DNA of 64,000 bases from assembly GCA_963791995.1 (NCBI GenBank), contig CAWBUQ010000016.1, positions 59,816 through 123,815 of the forward strand, written 5' to 3'. Under the pieces are notes generated by a model, which made no database searches, was not told where the DNA came from, and saw nothing but the letters and a program-made list of their open reading frames with translations. The stretch's first letter is position 1. Each line of letters starts with the position of its first letter. Positions 8,982-15,098 of this stretch are shown here, in pieces. A program made the position numbers and the translations under genes. This DNA is from Bog-473 sp963791995. GTDB taxonomy: Bacteria; Actinomycetota; Acidimicrobiia; Acidimicrobiales; RAAP-2.

Positions 8982-8998
8982 CCGTACAATATGTACGG
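8982..8998. promoter_or_regulatory. perfect 7-3-7 palindrome, operator-like
   Basis: CCGTACA, three bases ATA, then TGTACGG form a perfect inverted repeat. It lies 50 bases before the ATG at 9049 and about 310 bases before the first tRNA of the array. The left arm and spacer contain TACAAT, which could serve as a -10 element, so a repressor bound here would block that promoter. No regulator gene lies next to it. Confidence 0.45.
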
Positions 8999-9048
8999 AA
9001 ATCGGAAAATGTCCCCACACTCCAATCGATGGGTGTACCATCACCTCC

Positions 9049-9207
9049 ATGGAGCACGTCTACGCGGAGAGCTGCCGGGCGCACCGGTACTCAGAAGGTC
9101 TCACCGGCCTTCTGATGTCGCGCGGACGCGCCATGGCCCAGACCTTGAAGGCCCAATCCTTCGGTTGGGTCTCGATCGACCCCCGGGAGGTGCCCTCAAC
9201 GGCATAA
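9049..9207 (+). CDS. small ORF (52 residues) in the leader before the tRNA array
   Basis: ATG 9049 opens MEHVYAESCRAHRYSEG and the frame ends at TAA 9205-9207, thirty bases before a strong terminator. An in-frame ATG at 8974 would extend it to 77 residues but would overlap the palindrome. No convincing ribosome site precedes either start. The DNA also contains an AGAAGG...CCTTCT hairpin (about 9093-9113), so this could instead be a short untranslated leader RNA. I recognise no family. Confidence 0.35.
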   Translation: MEHVYAESCRAHRYSEGLTGLLMSRGRAMAQTLKAQSFGWVSIDPREVPSTA

Positions 9208-9237
9208 CTAGGACTTATATACGTCCAGTTCGTTGAG

Positions 9238-9270
9238 GAGCCGCTTCCGAAAGGGGGCGGCTCTTTTCTA
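9238..9270 (+). terminator. strong intrinsic terminator upstream of the tRNA array
   Basis: GAGCCGC plus TTCC pairs with GGGG plus GCGGCTC around a GAAA tetraloop, giving an 11-pair stem with two G-T pairs, followed by TTTTCTATT. It would end transcripts of the small leader unit 43 bases before tRNA-Trp, so the array needs its own promoter or regulated read-through. Confidence 0.85.
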
Positions 9271-9310
9271 TTCCTGGGCCAGATGCGGAACTGAATAGTC
9301 AAACACTCGA

Positions 9311-9382
9311 AGGGGTGTAGTCCAGCGGAACGGACAGCCGGCTCCAACCCGGCGGACCTGGGTTCTACTCCTGCCACCCCTG
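9311..9382 (+). tRNA. tRNA-Trp (CCA)
   Basis: Acceptor AGGGGTG pairs fully with CACCCCT; D-stem GTCC/GGAC; anticodon arm GCCGG-CTCCAAC-CCGGC gives anticodon CCA; discriminator G. The T-stem (CTGGG against CCTGC) is weak, with one mismatch and two G-T pairs, while the T-loop TTCTACT keeps TTC and A58. First gene of the array. Confidence 0.9.
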
Positions 9383-9461
9383 CAGGGCGAAGCCATGTCC
9401 TTTTTGCCTAAATGGGCAATTGAACCACCGTACATTGACAACTAAATAGTACCCAAGATTG

Positions 9462-9506
9462 GGGATCGGAGCCACGTCTATTGGCGCGGCGACACCGACC
9501 GATCCC
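9462..9506 (+). other. inverted repeat between tRNA-Trp and tRNA-Tyr
   Basis: GGGATCGG (9462-9469) and CCGATCCC (9499-9506) are perfect 8-base inverted arms around 29 bases. The span is too short for a tRNA and no T-run follows. It ends three bases before tRNA-Tyr, so it may be a processing or folding element. The preceding 9383-9461 is unusually AT-rich and contains TTGACA-like sequence that could be a promoter. Confidence 0.35.
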
Positions 9507-9508
9507 GC

Positions 9509-9592
9509 CCCGGTGACCTCTGTTGGCTAGAGGAGCGCGGCCGTAACCCGCGCGGCATTGTGCCTGCGGTCGTTCGATTCGACCCACCGGGA
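9509..9592 (+). tRNA. tRNA-Tyr (GTA)
   Basis: Class II tRNA of 84 bases. Acceptor CCCGGTG/CACCGGG, D-stem CCTC/GAGG, anticodon stem GCGCGG/CCGCGC with loop CCGTAAC (anticodon GTA, C instead of T at position 33), long variable arm GGCA-TTG-TGCC, and a perfect T-arm GGTCG-TTCGATT-CGACC. Discriminator A. Confidence 0.93.
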
Positions 9593-9596
9593 CCCT

Positions 9597-9672
9597 GGGC
9601 CCATGGCACGAGTGGTAGTGCACCTCGTTTGCAGCGAGACGCGTGCCGGTTCGAGCGCGGCCGGGTCCACCA
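9597..9672 (+). tRNA. tRNA-Ala (TGC)
   Basis: Acceptor GGGCCCA pairs 6 of 7 with CGGGTCC and carries the G3-T70 wobble that identifies tRNA-Ala. D-stem GCAC/GTGC; anticodon loop TTTGCAG gives TGC; T-loop TTCGAGC with one stem mismatch. Discriminator A9669 and an encoded CCA (9670-9672), which overlap the first bases of the next tRNA. Confidence 0.88.
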
Positions 9673-9755
9673 CGCGGGCGGAAAAGGAAGACGCGCTGGG
9701 CTCAGACCCCGGTGGGCTCACGCCCGTGAGAGTTCGACTCGCTCCGCTGGTACCA
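9669..9755 (+). tRNA. tRNA-Leu (CAG), degenerate acceptor stem
   Basis: Class II tRNA. D-arm GCG/CGC with the Leu-like loop GAAAAGGAAGA; anticodon arm CTGGG-CTCAGAC-CCCGG gives CAG; variable arm GGGC-TCAC-GCCC; T-arm GAGAG-TTCGACT-CGCTC. The acceptor pairs only 4 of 7 (ACCACGC against CGCTGGT), and its first four bases are also the 3' ACCA of tRNA-Ala. Discriminator A and CCA (9753-9755) are encoded. It may be decaying. Confidence 0.75.
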
Positions 9756-9756
9756 G

Positions 9757-9830
9757 GCGCCTCTAGCTCAGTTGGGAGAGCGATGGACTCTTAATCCATG
9801 CCGTCGGGGGGTCGAGTCCCTGGGGGCGCA
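9757..9830 (+). tRNA. tRNA-Lys (CTT)
   Basis: Acceptor GCGCCTC pairs with GGGGCGC using one T-G pair; D-arm GCTC-AGTTGGGA-GAGC; anticodon arm ATGGA-CTCTTAA-TCCAT gives CTT. The T-loop is GTCGAGT, so T54 is replaced by G, and the T-stem has one mismatch. Discriminator A. It starts one base after the CCA of tRNA-Leu. Confidence 0.9.
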
Positions 9831-9837
9831 CTCGGCC

Positions 9838-9905
9838 GGAGTCATCCGGTCACACGCGTGGCTTCCACCCACGAGTAATGGGGGCGGTACCCATTGACCC
9901 CTCCA
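9838..9905 (+). tRNA. tRNA-Gly (TCC), apparently lacking a normal D-arm
   Basis: Acceptor GGAGTCA pairs 6 of 7 with TGACCCC, followed by discriminator T (usual for bacterial tRNA-Gly) and an encoded CCA. Anticodon arm CGTGG-CTTCCAC-CCACG is perfect and gives TCC. Only 12 bases separate acceptor and anticodon arms, too few for a standard D-arm. The T-arm ATGGG-GGCGGTA-CCCAT has a full stem, but its loop lacks TTC. It is either a degenerate gene or an unusual minimal tRNA. Confidence 0.55.
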
Positions 9906-9918
9906 TTCACGCAACCGC

Positions 9919-9988
9919 TCGGGAGTCGTCCAACGGCAAGACGCAAGGTTTGGTCCTTGAGATGAGGGTTCGACACCTTCCTCCCGAA
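9919..9988 (+). tRNA. tRNA-Gln (TTG) with a six-base anticodon loop
   Basis: Acceptor TCGGGAG/CTCCCGA is perfect; D-stem GTC/GAC; T-arm GAGGG-TTCGACA-CCTTC. The anticodon stem CAAGG/CCTTG encloses only six bases, TTTGGT. Aligned to the usual Gln loop (T-T-T-T-G-G-T) one base is missing and the anticodon is TTG followed by purine 37; read with T33 at the second base it would be TGG (Pro) followed by T37, which is less likely. Confidence 0.7.
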
Positions 9989-10010
9989 CCGCCAGAAAGG
10001 AGGCGATTCA

Positions 10011-10235
10011 ATGCGACACAATCGGTTGAAGCTCGTCGTTCCCGACGACGCAGCAAAGAATGAGACGGAAGACGCGACCGAGTTCGTCGTAGGACCGGCG
10101 ACGCCGGGTCCTTCTGCGGCGCGCCTTCGTCTCGTCGAGCGACGACGATGGACCGTTTCCGGACGGACGCGGCGTGACCAACTGTCGCTCGAGAATTGCC
10201 GGCCGGGCCCAACGGGATGGGCACTGGCTTTGTAA
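10011..10235 (+). CDS. small basic protein encoded inside the tRNA array
   Basis: ATG 10011 opens 74 residues (MRHNRLKLVVPDDAAKNETE at the start). Seven bases upstream is AGAAAGGAGG (9994-10003), a ten-base complement to the usual 16S rRNA 3' end, which is strong evidence for translation. The middle is acidic, the second half rich in Arg (RLRLVERRRW), and there is no signal peptide or membrane segment. The last 12 codons lie inside tRNA-Thr, and the stop TAA is the end of that tRNA's anticodon loop. I recognise no family; a nucleic-acid-binding role fits the charge but is only a guess. Confidence 0.6.
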   Translation: MRHNRLKLVVPDDAAKNETEDATEFVVGPATPGPSAARLRLVERRRWTVSGRTRRDQLSLENCRPGPTGWALAL

Positions 10236-10270
10236 CCCAGTCGATCCGGGTTCGAGTCCCGGGGCCGGCT
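10198..10270 (+). tRNA. tRNA-Thr (TGT)
   Basis: Acceptor GCCGGCC/GGCCGGC is perfect; D-arm GCCC-AACGGGAT-GGGC; anticodon arm CTGGC-TTTGTAA-CCCAG (one mismatch) gives TGT; T-arm CCGGG-TTCGAGT-CCCGG is perfect. Discriminator T. Its 5' half is also the 3' end of the small protein gene. Confidence 0.94.
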
Positions 10271-10273
10271 CGA

Positions 10274-10345
10274 GGTCATGTAGCTCAGTTGGGAGAGCGC
10301 GCGCCTGAAACCCTCGAGGCGATGGATCGAGACCACCCATGACCA
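10274..10345 (+). tRNA. tRNA-Phe (GAA)
   Basis: Acceptor GGTCATG/CATGACC and D-arm GCTC-AGTTGGGA-GAGC are perfect. The anticodon loop CTGAAAC gives GAA, but the stem CGCGC/CCTCG pairs only 3 of 5. T-arm GATGG-ATCGAGA-CCACC has one mismatch and A in place of T54. Discriminator A. Confidence 0.8.
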
Positions 10346-10350
10346 CTTCG

Positions 10351-10425
10351 GGACACATAGCTCAGCGGCAGAGCGCCGGCACGACACGCCGGAGGTCGGG
10401 CTTTCGAAACGCCCTGTGTCCACCA
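10351..10425 (+). tRNA. tRNA-Val (GAC)
   Basis: Acceptor GGACACA/TGTGTCC, D-arm GCTC-AGCGGCA-GAGC and anticodon stem CCGGC/GCCGG are all perfect. Loop ACGACAC gives GAC, with C instead of T at position 33. T-arm GGGCT-TTCGAAA-CGCCC has one mismatch. Discriminator A and CCA (10423-10425) are encoded. Confidence 0.88.
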
Positions 10426-10434
10426 GTCATCTGA

Positions 10435-10506
10435 CGGCCCGGAGTCAGGCGGTGACGACGCCGCTCTGATACAGCGGAAGGCCTCGTTCGACACGGGGCG
10501 GGCCGA
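10435..10506 (+). tRNA. tRNA-Ile (GAT)
   Basis: Acceptor CGGCCCG/CGGGCCG and anticodon arm CCGCT-CTGATAC-AGCGG are perfect; anticodon GAT. D-stem is GTC/GAC; T-arm CCTCG-TTCGACA-CGGGG has one T-G pair. Discriminator A. Confidence 0.9.
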
Positions 10507-10511
10507 CCCGA

Positions 10512-10583
10512 GCATCCGTAGCTCAACGGCAGAGCGCCACGTTCACATCGTGGAAGTCGAAGGGTCAGCACCTCCCGGATGCA
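10512..10583 (+). tRNA. tRNA-Val (CAC)
   Basis: Acceptor GCATCCG/CGGATGC, D-arm GCTC-AACGGCA-GAGC and anticodon stem CCACG/CGTGG are perfect; loop TTCACAT gives CAC. T-arm GAAGG-GTCAGCA-CCTCC has one mismatch and G instead of T54. Discriminator A. It is the second Val isoacceptor of the array. Confidence 0.88.
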
Positions 10584-10606
10584 CGTGGGCGCAGGCGTCC
10601 CCACTT

Positions 10607-10679
10607 GGTGGATGGAGCCGGATGGAGAGGCGGGTGGTCGTGGACCGCCCAGCAGGGAGTTCGATTCTCCTCATTCACC
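10607..10679 (+). tRNA. tRNA-His (GTG)
   Basis: Acceptor GTGGATG/CATTCAC with an extra G at -1 (10607) facing discriminator C (10679), the identity pair of tRNA-His. D-stem GCC/GGC; anticodon arm GGTGG-TCGTGGA-CCGCC gives GTG; T-arm GGGAG-TTCGATT-CTCCT. Confidence 0.9.
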
Positions 10680-10703
10680 CGGGTCTTATGACCCGCAACG
10701 CAA

Positions 10704-10776
10704 CGCAGCGGGGAGGGATGGTGACCTCACGGGTCTCATAAGCCCGAAGATCTCCGGTCAGTACGGAGCGCTGCGA
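10704..10776 (+). tRNA. tRNA with CAT anticodon (elongator Met, or Ile after modification)
   Basis: Acceptor CGCAGCG/CGCTGCG, D-arm GAGG-GATGGTGA-CCTC and T-arm CTCCG-GTCAGTA-CGGAG have perfect stems; anticodon arm CGGGT-CTCATAA-GCCCG gives CAT. The first acceptor pair is intact and the anticodon stem lacks three G-C pairs next to the loop, so it is not a typical initiator. A CGGGTC-TTAT-GACCCG hairpin lies just upstream (10679-10694). Confidence 0.88.
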
Positions 10777-10821
10777 CTAGGGCCGGAGCACTCGTGCACT
10801 CGTGTCGCTTTGGGATACCTC

Positions 10822-10894
10822 GCCGGTGATGCTCGGGTGGCTGAGCGCCCACCTCGTACGCGGGAGCGCGAGAGTTCGACACTCTCCACCGGCT
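10822..10894 (+). tRNA. tRNA-Thr (CGT)
   Basis: Acceptor GCCGGTG/CACCGGC, D-arm GCTC-GGGTGGCT-GAGC and T-arm GAGAG-TTCGACA-CTCTC are perfect. Anticodon loop CTCGTAC gives CGT; stem CCCAC/GCGGG has one mismatch. Discriminator T. Last clear tRNA of the array. Confidence 0.92.
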
Positions 10895-11228
10895 CTGGGC
10901 GGAGTCACCGCAAGCCCGACTCGTGCACTTCGTGGGTGAACCCGGACCGATCTGGCGCACTGTTTGGTTGTCACTGTGAGCTGCATCGGGTCGCGAGCCC
11001 CAAGGGGGACGTCGGGACAGAACCGACTTCGTGCTGACCGAGGGTGGGACTGGGGACTCCGACGCGCAGACTTCGGATTCGATACCCGAAGGCTCTGGCA
11101 GGACCGGAGAGTGGCGAGGGCCGCGCTGTCCCGTGCTCGAACTCGTGGATCCTCGTAGGAGTGTGCCCCAGATCGGGTTTTGCCCCCGGTTACCATGCGG
11201 GGATGGCGCGCGGCATCGGGACCGTCTG
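10895..11228 (+). other. tRNA-like remnants at the 3' end of the array
   Basis: No complete tRNA is visible, but pieces are. A loop CTGGGGA (anticodon GGG, Pro) on stem TGGGA/CTCCG at 11045-11061 is followed by a T-arm TCGGA-TTCGATA-CCCGA at 11073-11089. An anticodon arm CCGTG-CTCGAACT-CGTGG (CGA, Ser) at about 11131-11148 is followed by a variable-arm-like TCCT-CGT-AGGA. A hairpin GTCGG-GACAGAA-CCGAC lies at 11011-11027. These look like decayed or highly divergent tRNA genes. Nothing else is seen here. Confidence 0.45.
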
Positions 11229-12850
11229 ATGCCGCGGGCCGCCCGAAGCGGCCGAGGCTGTCTCGGTGGCCCAACGCGCAGGCAACGGTCGCGGCTGGCT
11301 CGTCACGCGCTTGGCCTCATGAGTATCAGCGCTTTCATCCTCGCGGACTGTCGCGGCTCCAAGTGGCGCGGGGACCGCGATTCACGTCCAAGAGCACCAC
11401 CACGACGACGGTCCGGGCCGGCCAGCCGGTGGTCACGCCCGGCCACAGCACGACCAAAGGCCCGATCGGCACCAACCCCGCCAAGGCCCAGGGCGTCAAG
11501 CTCACCATTCTCAGTGGGTTGCTCCAAGGCGAGCCCATTTACAACGGAGACTTCGCGGACCCCTACGCCCTCTACGACGGAGACACCGTGTACACCTACG
11601 CAACCGGCACGACCGATGGTCCGGACGCGAAGGCGGCACACATCCCGGTCATCGCCATCACACGTTCGACCGGCTTCGCTGGGCACTATCTGGGCGACGC
11701 CCTCCCCACGCTGCCCAAGTGGACCGTGTCCGGCTACCAGTGGGCTCCGTCGGTGTGGGCACGGCCCGATGGGACCTTCGTCATGTACTACTCGACTCCG
11801 GCCACCAACCCGATCAATTGCATCTACAAGGTGACCAATCCGGGGTGCACCGTCACGACGAACGGACCGAATACGGCGATGTGCGTTTCCCGCGCCACCA
11901 GCACGAGCCCCTCCGGCCCGTTCGTCGACGACTCCTCCTCTCCGTTCATATGCCCCTACCAACAGGGCGGCGCGATCGATCCCAGCATCTACATTCGCTC
12001 CGACGGCACCCCGTGGCTGCTCTGGAAGAGCGATGGCGACTGCTGCAACCAGCCCACGTACATCTACTCCCAGCAGCTCTCCTCAGACGGGCTCTCCACG
12101 GTCGGACTACCCCATCTCCTCATTGGCGCCACCCAGGCGTGGGAGGGTGGCCTGGTCGAGGCACCTTCCATGATCAAGGAGGGATCTGTCTACTGGCTCT
12201 TCTACTCAGCCAACCTTTGGGGGACGCCCGACTACAGCATCGGCATCGCGGCGTGTACGTCAGTCACCGGCCCTTGCGCCAAGCCGCTCGATCGGGCGTG
12301 GCACACGAGCACCAACAACGCGTTAGGTCAGGGGTACGGCGGGTCGGAGTTCTTCCAGACCGGAACCCTGATCTGGATGGTGCATCACGGGCTCGTCCCA
12401 GGAGAGACGGGCAACTACGCGGAGAGGCGTCTCTACGTCGACCTCGTGGTCTTCCCTCCGAGCGGGCTGCCCGAGGTGGCTGCCCGCGCACCCGCTGCTG
12501 CGATGGCCGATGCCGAGCTCTACTACGAGGACCCCAGCCTCCCGAAACAGCCCCAGAAGGCCTACACCCACCTGGTTTCAACCGTCCCGGTCCCGGGAGC
12601 GTTCGCCGGCGTCAGCGCTCAGAAGGCCATCGGCTTGGGCGAGTTGGCGTGCACCGGGCTCTCCCACCACGACGATTCATCGCAGCTCGTCGCTTCGCTC
12701 TCTGATCGCGGCCTGGACGACTTCGAGTCCTACGTCGTGACGGAGTTCGCGGCCCAGTACCTGTGCCCGAAGGACACGCTGCAGGAATCGTCCGACATGC
12801 ACCAAGCGCTTCTCACACGTCCCGGCCCCCGAGGATCAGCTAGCCGTTGA
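11229..12850 (+). CDS. exported GH43-like glycoside hydrolase with a C-terminal DUF732-like domain (N-terminal frame uncertain)
   Basis: The main frame (from about 11390 to TGA 12850) encodes a five-bladed-propeller glycosidase. The three family-43 acids are visible: Asp of FADPY (codon 11558), Asp of AIDPS (11978) and Glu of VEAPS (12158). WAPSVWARPDGTFVMYYS and VYWLFYSANLWG also fit. The last 90 residues resemble a DUF732 helical domain (IGLGELACTGL). A Thr-rich linker precedes the catalytic part. A hydrophobic export segment, HALGLMSISAFILADC with a possible lipobox Cys, lies in another frame just upstream, so an indel near 11380 is likely and I start at ATG 11229 of that frame. It probably cleaves arabinose- or xylose-type glycans outside the cell. 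Confidence 0.72.
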
Positions 12851-14893
12851 CAGCCTCGCTCGGCCGTTGCGGCTCGGGGGCCGCCAACGTGCCCGTCTGC
12901 AGACGCCCGCTCGACTGAAGCCGAGCGCGGGTTGCCACCACATGGCAGTACTCGACGAGAGCGGTGCGATCAGCATCTGTGCCGCGGCGTCACGGTCCCG
13001 CCGACTCGCCAACGGTTGGACGCCACTCGATCGGCTACGACATTCCGTCACCATCAGCATGAGGTGCGTCGACTGCGTACGGCCATCGACGAGGGGCAAA
13101 TCGAGACTCAGCTCGGCCTGGGACCCGCGCTCGATGGCGACCGGGCTCACCAGGCCGACACCGCCCGTCGTGAGGTCCACCACTCTCACGATGCGGTCGC
13201 CGACCACGCCGGCGAGACTCCCCGGAGCCCGGTACTGGTGGCGAAGTTGCCGGCGCTCACTGACCTTCGCCAGCGCGGTCGCCGTCAACCCCAGCTCCCA
13301 GAGCCCCAGCGCCAGACCGATCACGAGCGGGGCGGTGCCGAGTGTGGGCAGCGGGACGAGACCCGCCACGGCGAGTCCCCGCAGGACCAGGGCGGCGGCC
13401 AGCACAACAGCGATCCCCATGACGAGCCGGAGCTGGCTCAGCGCCCGCCATCCTCCGTCGTCGATACCGTCTTTCGGGGTCACCTTGAAGGTAGAGGACG
13501 TCGGGCCGAACAGCGACAACGCGGCCAAGGCGAAGATCTCCATCGTCAACAGCATCGTGTAGGTGCCGTCCCACAGGCTGGCGCGCCCTCGACAGAGCAG
13601 GGCCGAGGCCGCCATGTCGAGGGCGATCCACGGCAGCCAGAACATGAGGAACCCGCTGAGCGTTGCGTGCATCGGCAGCTGCCCACTGATCAACATGATC
13701 GTCAGAACGGCCAGAAGACCTAACCGTTGAAGGGGGACGAAATACGCCAGCAGCGACGAGAGGTAACTGACCCGCTGGGACGGCGACAGGTGGCGCGCCA
13801 CCAGTGGATTCTCGGGAGTCTTGAAGACCGCCAGATTGCCGCGTGCCCAGCGGTCTCTCTGCAAGAGATAGGACGACAGGTCGTGGGGCGCCAGACCCTG
13901 TACGAGGGTCTCGTTGTGAAAGCGCGTCTTCCATCCGCGCCCGTGCATCTTGATGGTGGTGTGGAAGTCCTCCGCGATGGTCTGTGTCGCCACTCCCCCC
14001 ACCTCGACGAGCGCGGCGCGCCGGATCACCGCCGCAGAGCCGCACCAGAAGACGCCGTTGTGTCGATCCTTCCCGGGCAAGATCACCTCGAAGAACATGC
14101 TCTGGTCGTGCTTGCCGGTGGCAAAATGCTGGAACGAGTCCTGGTTGCTGAAATCATGCGGGGTCTGGACGACGGCCACGTCGGAGTCGTCGAAGTAGCC
14201 CACGGTCGCGTCGAGGATGTCGGGCTGAGGCACGTGGTCGGCATCGAGCACGAGGAGCAGGTCGCCGTTGAGGACCTTCAAGGCGTGGTTGATGTTGCCG
14301 GCCTTGGCGTGTGTGTTGTCGGGCCGGGTGACGTAGCGCGCCCCGAATCGATTCGCCAGCTGACGCACCGTCTCACGACGACCGTCGTCGAGGATCCAGG
14401 TCACATGTGGGTACGTGATGCGGGCACACCCGAGCAGAGTGGCTTCGAGCACGTCCATGCCCTCGTCGTAGGTGCAGACGACGACGTCCACGCTGTGAGA
14501 CTGCTCGATCTGGGGCCGCGTGGACTTCGGAATGCGCCACGACAAGAAGCAGAAGCTGGCCAGCATCAACCAGCCGAACAACTCGCAGGCGAACAGCAGC
14601 ACGAAGAGAGCCGGTTCCGTGTGCTCCCACGTGTCGATGACCCGCCATCCCAGGTACACGCCGCCCCAGAGGACTGCGAACAAGGCAACGACACGGATGA
14701 AGATCTCGTTCCTCAACCACTTAGGTGCGACGGGGGCACGGGGTGCTGCATGTCTCACATCCAATGAATCGACAACGGGGGTGAGGGAATTGAGGCCCAG
14801 TTGCGCAGTTGGTTCCTGGGCTCGGACTGTTGTGAACCAGTTGACCGTTTCTTGTTGATTGTGCGTTGTTCGAGCGCTTATCAGCCGCGTCAT
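12836..14893 (-). CDS. cellulose-synthase-like family 2 glycosyltransferase with PilZ domain
   Basis: A 685-residue membrane enzyme. Two helices (about 66-86 and 96-118) precede a GT2 domain with DDG at 169-171, DAD at 217-219, AED at 307-309 and QRDRWARG at 345-352, the full processive-synthase set. More helices follow (about 370-530), then a PilZ domain with RRQLR matching RxxxR and DLTTGGVG, the c-di-GMP contacts. Known relatives (BcsA) polymerise UDP-glucose and export the chain when c-di-GMP binds. The first 55 residues are polar and lack homology I know. The gene converges with the GH43 gene and overlaps it by 15 bases. No BcsB-like partner is visible, so the polymer may not be cellulose. 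Confidence 0.82.
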   Translation of the reverse strand: MTRLISARTTHNQQETVNWFTTVRAQEPTAQLGLNSLTPVVDSLDVRHAAPRAPVAPKWLRNEIFIRVVALFAVLWGGVYLGWRVIDTWEHTEPALFVLLFACELFGWLMLASFCFLSWRIPKSTRPQIEQSHSVDVVVCTYDEGMDVLEATLLGCARITYPHVTWILDDGRRETVRQLANRFGARYVTRPDNTHAKAGNINHALKVLNGDLLLVLDADHVPQPDILDATVGYFDDSDVAVVQTPHDFSNQDSFQHFATGKHDQSMFFEVILPGKDRHNGVFWCGSAAVIRRAALVEVGGVATQTIAEDFHTTIKMHGRGWKTRFHNETLVQGLAPHDLSSYLLQRDRWARGNLAVFKTPENPLVARHLSPSQRVSYLSSLLAYFVPLQRLGLLAVLTIMLISGQLPMHATLSGFLMFWLPWIALDMAASALLCRGRASLWDGTYTMLLTMEIFALAALSLFGPTSSTFKVTPKDGIDDGGWRALSQLRLVMGIAVVLAAALVLRGLAVAGLVPLPTLGTAPLVIGLALGLWELGLTATALAKVSERRQLRHQYRAPGSLAGVVGDRIVRVVDLTTGGVGLVSPVAIERGSQAELSLDLPLVDGRTQSTHLMLMVTECRSRSSGVQPLASRRDRDAAAQMLIAPLSSSTAMWWQPALGFSRAGVCRRARWRPPSRNGRARLSTAS

Positions 14894-15098
14894 TCACGAA
14901 CCCGGCGGCCGTTGCCTCCTCACCCAGCTCCAGGGCACGAACGTTGTGCGCGACGTCGCCTCTTCTTCGTCGGTCGACACCGCCGTTGAGTGGTTCGCAG
15001 GCACGCGGTGGATCCATAGAGCGAGATCCCGTGCATCGGCAGCGCCCGTTCCCGTGCACCGCCCTCAAGACCGTCTTGACCAGTGACGAAAGTCATAG

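Noticed and set aside
9462..9506. Short tRNA between tRNA-Trp and tRNA-Tyr
   Set aside because: The perfect 8-base arms enclose only 29 bases, too few for the three inner arms of a tRNA.
10957..11034. A further tRNA starting GCACTGT and ending TTCGTGC
   Set aside because: Only five acceptor pairs, no acceptable D-arm and an ambiguous anticodon arm; I kept it only as part of the remnant region.
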